8,851 bases of DNA from an uncultured Solirubrobacteraceae bacterium. GTDB lineage: Bacteria > Actinomycetota > Thermoleophilia > Solirubrobacterales > Solirubrobacteraceae. Each line of letters opens with the position of its first letter. The stretch's first letter is position 1. The translations under genes were made by a program, and so were the position numbers. Location of the stretch: NCBI GenBank assembly GCA_902806215.1, contig CADCVT010000243.1, forward strand, positions 1-8,851, in the 5' to 3' direction. Below the pieces are notes generated by a model. That model made no database searches and was not told where the DNA came from. It saw only the letters and a program-made list of their open reading frames with translations. Shown here in pieces: positions 1 through 7,856 of this stretch.

Positions 1-30
1 ACGAGTTCCTCGCCGACCTGGGAGCCGCCC

Positions 31-41
<11 letters not shown>
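1..41 (+). CDS. carA: C-terminal end of carbamoyl-phosphate synthase small subunit (partial)
   Basis: An open frame enters from the left edge and ends at the TAG at 39-41; its last residues read EFLADLGAAHAA. It overlaps the carB start by 11 bases in another frame. CarA is the glutamine amidotransferase subunit that passes ammonia to CarB, and it lies immediately upstream of carB in most bacteria. CarA proteins often end with a short acidic-hydrophobic helix of this kind. Only about 12 residues are visible, so the identity rests mainly on position and on the tight stop/start overlap. Nothing in the fragment itself is diagnostic. Confidence 0.65.
20..24 (+). promoter_or_regulatory. Ribosome binding site of carB inside carA
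   Basis: GGGAG lies six bases before the ATG at 31 and within the end of the upstream reading frame. The spacing suits a Shine-Dalgarno site. It supports the ATG at 31 as the carB start and implies translational coupling between the two synthase subunits. Confidence 0.6.
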
Positions 42-3162
<3,121 letters not shown>

Positions 3163-3175
3163 CGCTCGCCGCTCG

Positions 3176-4219
3176 ATGATCTGGCGGGCGCTGAAGTGGA
3201 TCCTGTTCCGGCTTGACCCGGAGCGGGCGCATCACCTCGTCTTCGTCCTGCTGAGGGTCGTGCCGCCCCGCGTGCTGCGCGGGCGGCGCCGCGCCGATCC
3301 GGCCCTGCGCACGGAGGCGCTCGGGCTCACGTTCGCCAACCCGGTGGGGCTGGCGGCCGGGTTCGACAAGGACGGCCTGGGCTACCGGCAGCTGCTCGCG
3401 CTCGGGTTCGGGTTCGTCGAGGTTGGGACGGTGACGCCCGAGCCGCAGCCGGGGAACCCGAAGCCGCGGATGTTCCGGCTGCCGGCGGATCGCGCGCTCG
3501 TCAACCGGTTGGGGTTCAACTCCCGGGGCGTCGAGGCCGCGCGCGCTCGCCTGATCGGACGGACGGCGGGTGTCGTGGGCGCCAACCTCGGCCGCAACAA
3601 GGACAGCGCGTCCGCGGTCGACGACTACGTCCGTGGGGCGCGGACGCTCGGGCAGCTCGCCGACTACGTGACGGTCAACGTCAGCTCGCCGAACACGCCG
3701 GGGCTGCGCGACCTCCAGGCGGTCGAGGAGCTGCGCCCGCTGCTGGAGGCGGTCAAGGCCGCGACCGACCGTCCCGTGCTCGTGAAGATCGCGCCGGACC
3801 TCGCCGACGACGACGTCGACGCGGTCGCCGACCTCGCGATCGAGACCGGTATCGCCGGGATCATCGCGACGAACACCACGATCGATCGCGGGGGGCTGCG
3901 CGACGCGCCCGACGTCGGCCCCGGCGGCCTGAGCGGCGCACCGCTCAAGGCTCGCGCGCTCGCCGTCCTCGAGCGCCTGCACGCCAGGGCGGGCGACCGC
4001 CTCGTGCTCGTCGCGGCCGGCGGCATCGAGGACGCCGACGACGCCTGGGAGCGCATCCGGGCCGGCGCGACGCTCGTCCAGATCTACACCGGCTTCGTCT
4101 ACGGCGGGCCCGGAACGCCGGCGCGCATCTCCGCCGGCCTCGCCGAGCGGGCACGAAGGGATGGATACGAACGTGTGGAGCAGGGGATTGGCGCTGCCGC
4201 TCGTGCGGTAGTCCTGTAG
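3176..4219 (+). CDS. pyrD: Dihydroorotate dehydrogenase (quinone), class 2
   Basis: PyrD oxidises dihydroorotate to orotate with FMN and passes electrons to membrane quinone, the fourth step of UMP synthesis. The 347 residues fit class 2. The N-terminal 35 residues contain an amphipathic region (RLDPERAHHL) like the two helices that dock class 2 enzymes on the inner face of the membrane. The barrel then shows NPVGLAAGFDKDG at 55-67 (FMN and substrate lysine region) and NVSSPNTPGLR at 168-178. S171 sits where E. coli has catalytic Ser175, which separates class 2 from the cysteine-based class 1. VKIAPDL, TNTTIDR and AAGGI close the FMN site, and GGLSGAPL is also present. The ATG at 3176 is the only suitable start after the carB stop. 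No clear Shine-Dalgarno precedes it, so it probably relies on coupling with carB. The end is followed by a hairpin rather than by pyrF. Confidence 0.96.
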   Translation: MIWRALKWILFRLDPERAHHLVFVLLRVVPPRVLRGRRRADPALRTEALGLTFANPVGLAAGFDKDGLGYRQLLALGFGFVEVGTVTPEPQPGNPKPRMFRLPADRALVNRLGFNSRGVEAARARLIGRTAGVVGANLGRNKDSASAVDDYVRGARTLGQLADYVTVNVSSPNTPGLRDLQAVEELRPLLEAVKAATDRPVLVKIAPDLADDDVDAVADLAIETGIAGIIATNTTIDRGGLRDAPDVGPGGLSGAPLKARALAVLERLHARAGDRLVLVAAGGIEDADDAWERIRAGATLVQIYTGFVYGGPGTPARISAGLAERARRDGYERVEQGIGAAARAVVL

Positions 4220-4231
4220 CGTTGAAACGAC

Positions 4232-4249
4232 GAGTCGCCCAGGCGACTC
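4232..4249 (+). terminator. Hairpin just after pyrD, possible terminator
   Basis: GAGTCGCC and GGCGACTC form a perfect 8-base inverted repeat around CA; in RNA this would be a 7-pair stem with a four-base loop. It starts 12 bases after the pyrD stop. There is no U-tract, so it is not a classical Rho-independent terminator, but U-less hairpins are commonly proposed as terminators or 3'-end stabilisers in GC-rich actinomycetes. Position favours a 3'-end role for the pyrimidine transcript. Confidence 0.45.
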
Positions 4250-4277
4250 CGGGTCACCCTGTCGCGCGTCGGAGGGG

Positions 4278-4296
4278 ACCATCCTCAGCGGATGGT
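4278..4296 (+). repeat. Perfect 7-base inverted repeat, five-base loop
   Basis: ACCATCC and GGATGGT are separated by TCAGC. It lies 28 bases after the first hairpin and could act with it as a tandem 3'-end structure, or be part of a leader or operator. No poly-T follows. Function is not determined by the sequence. Confidence 0.35.
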
Positions 4297-4344
4297 GAGC
4301 GCTCGATACGGATCGCGCCGGCTGTCACCGGTGCGCTTCTGCAT

Positions 4345-4448
4345 GCCCGCAAAAGGCCTGCAAATGAGCCACGCACGGTCGAGCGGCCTGCACCCGTCTC
4401 GACCTCGACTTCAGCTGGAGGGATCTTTGCGGGGGTCGCCTTGCAGGG
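4345..4448. promoter_or_regulatory. Cluster of TTTGCrGG-like motifs upstream of mihF
   Basis: Five short related elements occur here. On the minus strand are GCCCGCAAA (4345-4353), GCCTGCAAA (4356-4364, eleven bases on, about one helical turn) and GCCTGCA (4386-4392). On the plus strand are TTTGCGGG (4426-4433) and TTGCAGG (4441-4447). The last overlaps the proposed -35 hexamer of the mihF promoter. Inverted and direct copies around a promoter are a common operator layout, so a transcription factor, or mIHF acting on its own gene, could bind here. No known regulator consensus is matched with confidence. Confidence 0.3.
4377..4404 (+). repeat. Perfect 7-base inverted repeat, 14-base loop
   Basis: GGTCGAG (4377-4383) pairs with CTCGACC (4398-4404). 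The loop contains one copy of the GCCTGCA motif. It lies about 37 bases before the proposed -35 box of mihF, so as DNA it could be part of an operator. It would be transcribed only if pyrD transcription reads through. Confidence 0.3.
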
Positions 4449-4468
4449 CGCTCTTGGCGAGGTATAGT
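4441..4468 (+). promoter_or_regulatory. Sigma-70-type promoter of mihF operon, probably leaderless
   Basis: TTGCAG (4441-4446) and TATAGT (4463-4468) are separated by 16 bases. TATAGT matches five of six bases of the -10 consensus; the -35 matches three. The mihF ATG begins eight bases after the -10, so the expected transcription start falls on or next to the A of the start codon. No Shine-Dalgarno fits in between. TANNNT boxes placed this way are the hallmark of leaderless mRNAs, which are common in actinobacteria. This also supports 4477 as the true start codon. Confidence 0.6.
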
Positions 4469-4476
4469 CGCCGCCC

Positions 4477-4818
4477 ATGCCGCCGGCCACGAACACGCCC
4501 CCCAAGCACTCGGCGGCCCCCGAAAGATCACTCGTCCAGCGTATGGACGCGCTGCAGCGCGCGAACGAGATCAGGACTCGTCGCGCCCAGTTGAAGAGGG
4601 ATCTCAAGGGAGGCCGCGTCTCCATCCACGACCTCCTCCTGGATCCGCCGGAGTACCTCGAGACGGCCAAGGTGTTCGACATGCTCTTGGCCGTGCCGAA
4701 GTACGGCCGCGTGAAGGTCAACAAGATCCTCGTCACCTGCAGGATCTCCCCGAGCAAGACCATCGGCGGACTCTCCGAGCGGCAGCGCAACGAGCTCGTC
4801 GGCCTGCTGCGCCGCTGA
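4477..4818 (+). CDS. mihF: Integration host factor, actinobacterial (mIHF/sIHF) type
   Basis: mIHF is a small nucleoid-associated protein of actinobacteria that binds and bends DNA and is needed for compaction and phage integration in mycobacteria. It is unrelated to E. coli IHF. This 113-residue protein has a Pro/Thr/Ser-rich tail (1-18), a long basic helix (about 19-44, with RTRRAQLKRDLK), and the helix-two-turn-helix segment (about 63-90, with VPKYGRVKVNKIL). It ends with a GGLSERQRNEL helix, collinear with the Mycobacterium and Streptomyces proteins. The N-terminus is about eleven residues longer than the mycobacterial core. The arginines known to contact DNA in mycobacterial mIHF (RRLRG) correspond here to K94, T95 and G97, so the DNA interface differs. 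Placement before gmk is characteristic and strengthens the call. The start is set by the promoter eight bases upstream; M23 would cut into the first helix. Confidence 0.93.
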   Translation: MPPATNTPPKHSAAPERSLVQRMDALQRANEIRTRRAQLKRDLKGGRVSIHDLLLDPPEYLETAKVFDMLLAVPKYGRVKVNKILVTCRISPSKTIGGLSERQRNELVGLLRR

Positions 4819-4828
4819 GCGCGCGGCG

Positions 4829-5383
4829 TTGGCCAAGGTCTTCGTCATCACCGGCCCGAGCGGGGTCGGGAAGGGCACGCTGATCCGCGCACTGCGCGAG
4901 CGCGTGCCCGAGCTGGAGCTGAGCGTGTCCGCCACCACGCGTCGCGCGCGCCCGGGCGAGACCCAGGGCGTCGACTACCACTTCCTCAGCGACGACGAGT
5001 TCGAACGCCACGTCACCGCCGGCGACTTCGTCGAGCACGCCGAGTACAGCGGCCGCCGCTACGGAACGCTCCGCGAGGAGCTCGAGCGCCGCGTCGCCGG
5101 CGGGCACCCGGTCGTCCTCGAGATCGAGGTGCAGGGGGCGCGCCAGGTCCGCGACACGCTGCCCGAGGCGGTCCAGATCTTCATCACCCCTCCGTCGGAG
5201 GACGCGCTGCGCGCACGGCTGATCGGCCGGGGCACCGACGACGCCGACCAGGTGGCCAAGCGACTGGACACCGCGCGCGAGGAGCTGGCCGCCAAGGACG
5301 AGTTCGGCCACGTGATCTGCAACGACCGGCTGGAGGACGCAGCGGGAGAGCTGGAGCGCGTCGTGAGGGACGCCCTACACTGA
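4829..5383 (+). CDS. gmk: Guanylate kinase
   Basis: Gmk phosphorylates GMP to GDP with ATP in the cytoplasm, feeding GTP, dGTP and (p)ppGpp pools. The 184 residues are the usual size. The P-loop is GPSGVGKGT (9-17). The GMP-binding set numbered in yeast guanylate kinase is present at the same positions: S34, R38, R41, Y50, E69, Y78, with T80 for Ser80. The aspartate at yeast position 100 is E100 here (LEIEVQGA). The lid region RLIGRGTDD and the late arginine in KRLDTAREEL are also normal. Translation starts at a TTG ten bases after the mihF stop. No ATG or GTG is available before the P-loop and no strong ribosome site is seen, so expression probably depends on coupling with mihF. rpoZ follows five bases after the stop. 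Confidence 0.96.
   Translation: MAKVFVITGPSGVGKGTLIRALRERVPELELSVSATTRRARPGETQGVDYHFLSDDEFERHVTAGDFVEHAEYSGRRYGTLREELERRVAGGHPVVLEIEVQGARQVRDTLPEAVQIFITPPSEDALRARLIGRGTDDADQVAKRLDTAREELAAKDEFGHVICNDRLEDAAGELERVVRDALH
5376..5381 (+). promoter_or_regulatory. Possible -10 box for a leaderless rpoZ transcript
   Basis: TACACT fits the actinobacterial TANNNT -10 pattern and lies seven bases before the rpoZ ATG, inside the last codons of gmk. The nearest purine-rich run, GAGGGA at 5365-5370, is too far upstream (18 bases) to serve as a Shine-Dalgarno. The -35 region is poor (TGGAGC at best). The match could be chance, but the spacing resembles that at mihF. Confidence 0.3.
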
Positions 5384-5388
5384 AGACC

Positions 5389-5616
5389 ATGATCTCGCCC
5401 CGTCTTGACAAGCTCCTCGAGAACGTCGACTCGAACTACGCGTCCGTTCTCGTCGCCGCCAAGCGCGCGCGTCAGATCAACAGCTACTACCACAACCTCG
5501 GTGAGGGCACGTTCGACGAGTTCCCGCCGCCGATGGTCGAGACCGCCTCGAAGAACTACCTCACGATCGCGCTCGAGGAAGTCGCCGGCGGCAAGCTGAA
5601 GTACCAGTACCGCTAG
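5389..5616 (+). CDS. rpoZ: DNA-directed RNA polymerase omega subunit
   Basis: Omega is the small RNA polymerase subunit that binds the beta-prime subunit and aids assembly and stability of the enzyme. The 75 residues carry the family's two landmarks: VLVAAKRARQI (about 20-30), the conserved helix that contacts beta-prime, and the later ASKNYLTIALEEVAGGKL helix (about 53-70). A short loop rich in Y, N and G lies between them, as in actinobacterial omega proteins. The gene sits between gmk and coaBC, its normal place in actinobacteria and many other bacteria. Start codon ATG, five bases after the gmk stop, without a properly spaced Shine-Dalgarno. The stop codon overlaps the ribosome site of coaBC. 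Confidence 0.95.
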   Translation: MISPRLDKLLENVDSNYASVLVAAKRARQINSYYHNLGEGTFDEFPPPMVETASKNYLTIALEEVAGGKLKYQYR

Positions 5617-5619
5617 GAG
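5615..5619 (+). promoter_or_regulatory. Ribosome binding site of coaBC
   Basis: AGGAG lies seven bases before the coaBC ATG at 5627 and overlaps the rpoZ stop codon TAG. It is the clearest Shine-Dalgarno in the mihF-coaBC operon and fixes the coaBC start. Confidence 0.75.
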
Positions 5620-5626
5620 CCGTCCC

Positions 5627-6883
5627 ATGGCGCGCGTCCTGCTCGGCGTCAGCGGGGGGATCGCGGCCTACAAGGCGCTCGAGCTCGTGCGCCTGGCCAC
5701 CAAGGCCGGCCACGCCGTCCGCGCCATCCAGACGCCGACGTCGCAGCGCTTCGTCGGCGCCGCCTCGTTCGCCGCGCTGACCGGCGCGCCGGTCCTCACC
5801 GACGAGTTCGAGCGCGACGCCGCCCGCGGCGCGTACCCGGGCGACGCGCCGCCCGAGCACGATCCGATCAGCCACCTCGAGCTGGTCCACAACGCCGACG
5901 TGTTCGTGATCGCGCCCGCCTCGGTGAACACGCTGGCCAAGCTCGCCCACGGCCTCGCCGACAACCTGCTGACGAGCGCCGCGCTCGCGGCGACCGGCCC
6001 GGTGATCGTCGCTCCCGCGATGAACAACCACATGTGGGAGCACGCGGCGACGCGCGCCAACCTCCAGACGCTCCGCCAACGCGGGGTGATCGTGATCGAG
6101 CCGGGCACGGGCGAGCTCGCGTCCAAGGGCGAGTACGGCGCCGGCCGCCTCGCCGAGCCGCCCGAGATCCTCGCCGCGATCGAGGCGGCCATCGTGCCAC
6201 CCGGCCCGAAGCCATTGGACGGCCTCAAGCTGCTCGTGACCGCCGGCGGCACCCGCGAGCCGATCGACAGCGTCCGCTACATCGGCAACCGCTCGAGCGG
6301 CCGGATGGGCTTCGCCCTGGCGGAGGTCGCCGCCGATCTCGGAGCCGAGGTGACGGTGATCGCCGCGAACGTCGGGCTCGACAGAGACCCCCGGGTCTCG
6401 TACCTCGACGTGAGCACGGCAGAGGAGCTGCGTTCCGCGTGCCTGACGCACTTCTCTCTGACGGACGTGGTTCTCATGGCGGCAGCCGTCGTGGACTTCC
6501 GCCCGGGTGCGCCTGCCGACACCAAGCTGAAGAAGCAGACGGGTCAGGACAGCATGCGTCTCGAGCTCGGGCTCACGCCGGACATCCTGAGCGAGCTCGC
6601 CGGAACCAAGAAGCCCGGCCAGACCGTCGTCGGCTTCGCCGCCGAGCACGGAGACAAGGCGCTGGACTACGGGCGCGAGAAGCTCAAGCGCAAGAAGCTC
6701 GACGCGATCGTCGTCAACGACATCTCGCGCCCGGACATCGGCTTCGACGCCACGCACAACGAGGTCACGATCGTGACCGCCGATCGGGAGACCTCGGTGC
6801 CACGTTCGGCGAAGCAGGACGTCGCAACTGCCATCCTGGGTGAGGTGAGCCGCCTGCGCGCCGAGGACGTGGCCCGAGCATGA
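5627..6883 (+). CDS. coaBC: Bifunctional phosphopantothenoylcysteine decarboxylase/phosphopantothenate-cysteine ligase
   Basis: CoaBC joins 4'-phosphopantothenate to cysteine (CoaB, CTP-dependent) and decarboxylates the product (CoaC, FMN-dependent) to 4'-phosphopantetheine, on the way to coenzyme A. The CoaC half (about 1-190) has GVSGGIAAYK for FMN, the catalytic His83 in PISHLEL (E. coli His75) and PAMNNHMW with N133. Its flap, near 162-173, reads GELASKGEYGAG: the usual cysteine (E. coli Cys158) is S166 and there is one extra residue. The CoaB half (about 200-418) has TAGGTREPID, N221 in GNRSSGRMG, AAAVVDFRP, KLKK at 300-303 and GFAAEH. Length, 418 residues, is normal. The start has a strong AGGAG. 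The stop overlaps the moxR start (ATGA). Codons with A or T in the third position are more frequent around 6380-6560 than elsewhere in the gene. Confidence 0.96.
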   Translation: MARVLLGVSGGIAAYKALELVRLATKAGHAVRAIQTPTSQRFVGAASFAALTGAPVLTDEFERDAARGAYPGDAPPEHDPISHLELVHNADVFVIAPASVNTLAKLAHGLADNLLTSAALAATGPVIVAPAMNNHMWEHAATRANLQTLRQRGVIVIEPGTGELASKGEYGAGRLAEPPEILAAIEAAIVPPGPKPLDGLKLLVTAGGTREPIDSVRYIGNRSSGRMGFALAEVAADLGAEVTVIAANVGLDRDPRVSYLDVSTAEELRSACLTHFSLTDVVLMAAAVVDFRPGAPADTKLKKQTGQDSMRLELGLTPDILSELAGTKKPGQTVVGFAAEHGDKALDYGREKLKRKKLDAIVVNDISRPDIGFDATHNEVTIVTADRETSVPRSAKQDVATAILGEVSRLRAEDVARA

Positions 6884-7854
6884 GCATCGGGCAACCGCCC
6901 GCCGGCGAACGCATCGGCGAAGAGGAGATCGCCGCGAGCGTCGCGACCGCCTCCCGGATCGCGACGAACGTCGGCCAGGCCGTCGAGGTCTCCGACGAGG
7001 TCCTCCAGCACGCGCTGATCGCCCTGATCGCCGAGGGCCACGTGCTCGTCGAGGACCTCCCGGGCGTCGGCAAGACGACGCTCGCCCGCTCGCTCGCCCT
7101 GTCGATGGACCTCCAGTTCGCCCGGATCCAGTGCACGGCGGACCTGCTGCCCGCCGACATGATGGGCACGAACGTCTTCAACCAGCGCGAGGACCGCTTC
7201 GAGTTCCGGCCCGGCCCGATCTTCGCCAACATCGTCATCGTCGACGAGATCAACCGCGCGTCGCCCAAGACGCAGTCGGGGCTCCTCGAGTGCATGCAGG
7301 AGCGCCGCGTCACCGTCGACGTGCACACGCACGAGCTCGCGCGGCCGTTCCTCGTGCTCGCGACGCAGAACCCGGTCGAGTACGAGGGCACGTACCCGCT
7401 GCCCGAGGCCCAGGTCGACCGCTTCATGATGCGCCTGTCGATGGGCTACCCGAGCGCGGCCGGCGAGGCCGACATGCTCGCCCAGCACGAGCGCGGCGAC
7501 CGCCTCGCCGAGGTCGAGCCGGTGGCCAGCGCCGCCGACGTGCTCTCCGCGCAGCACGCCGCGGACCGCGTCCTGGCCAGCGACGCGCTGCGTCGCTACG
7601 TCGTCGCGATCCTCCAGCGCACGCGCGAGGATGCCCGGCTCGAGCTCGGAGCGTCGCCCCGCGCCGGCCTCATGCTGCTGCGCGCCGCGAAGGCCCGCGC
7701 CCTGCTCCAGGGCCGCGACCACGCGCTGCCCGACGACGTGCAGGCCCTCGCCTCGCACGTCCTCGCGCACCGGCTCGTGCTCGCGCCCGAGGCCGCCGAC
7801 ACGACGCCGGCGCAGGTCGTGGCCGACTCGCTGGCGGCGACGCCCGCGCTGTAG
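6880..7854 (+). CDS. MoxR-family AAA+ ATPase
   Basis: MoxR ATPases are chaperone-like AAA+ proteins thought to assemble or activate partner proteins, often with von Willebrand A-like domains. The 324 residues show Walker A LPGVGKTT (60-67), Walker B IVIVDEINRA (118-127, D122 and E123) and PKTQSGLLECMQE. Sensor 1 is ATQNPVE (161-167). The MoxR hallmark EGTYPLPEAQVDRF is at 169-182, and a sensor 2 arginine (R261) lies in GASPRAG, in the helical lid. All ATPase residues are intact, so it should be active. A tail of about 35 residues before Walker A is acidic and helical. The ATG overlaps the coaBC stop by four bases, with GAGGA twelve bases upstream. The DUF58 gene starts two bases after the stop. 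The MoxR-DUF58 pairing is a recurrent module, often with transglutaminase genes after it; the client is unknown here. Confidence 0.95.
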   Translation: MSIGQPPAGERIGEEEIAASVATASRIATNVGQAVEVSDEVLQHALIALIAEGHVLVEDLPGVGKTTLARSLALSMDLQFARIQCTADLLPADMMGTNVFNQREDRFEFRPGPIFANIVIVDEINRASPKTQSGLLECMQERRVTVDVHTHELARPFLVLATQNPVEYEGTYPLPEAQVDRFMMRLSMGYPSAAGEADMLAQHERGDRLAEVEPVASAADVLSAQHAADRVLASDALRRYVVAILQRTREDARLELGASPRAGLMLLRAAKARALLQGRDHALPDDVQALASHVLAHRLVLAPEAADTTPAQVVADSLAATPAL

Positions 7855-7856
7855 CG

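Larger units (their letters stand above)
4220..4476. other. Intergenic region between pyrD and mihF
   Basis: This 257-base gap has no credible gene. The short open frames crossing it resemble no family I know and lack coding-like composition. It is richer in A/T runs than the flanking genes (for example GCAAAAGG and CAAATGAG). It contains three perfect inverted repeats of 7-8 bases, a set of related CCTGCAA/TTGCAGG motifs, and a promoter at its right end. It is the natural boundary between the pyrimidine operon and the mihF-gmk-rpoZ-coaBC operon. No pyrF remnant is recognisable. Confidence 0.7.

Noticed and set aside
4222..4467. Short plus-strand open frame (81 codons) in the intergenic region
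   Set aside because: TTG start without a ribosome site, no family resemblance, and it ends inside the promoter -10 of mihF. I also checked it for a pyrF remnant and saw none.
4254..4790. 178-residue minus-strand open frame across the intergenic region and mihF
   Set aside because: Antisense to mihF, with no similarity I recognise and no start signal.
4543..4818. Alternative mihF start at the internal ATG (M23)
   Set aside because: It would remove the beginning of the first helix. The promoter position fits the ATG at 4477.
5561..6757. 398-residue minus-strand open frame over coaBC
   Set aside because: Antisense shadow with an Arg/Gly/Val/Asp/His-rich composition and no recognisable family.
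6667..7770. 367-residue minus-strand open frame over moxR
   Set aside because: Antisense shadow of a gene with a full set of AAA+ motifs.
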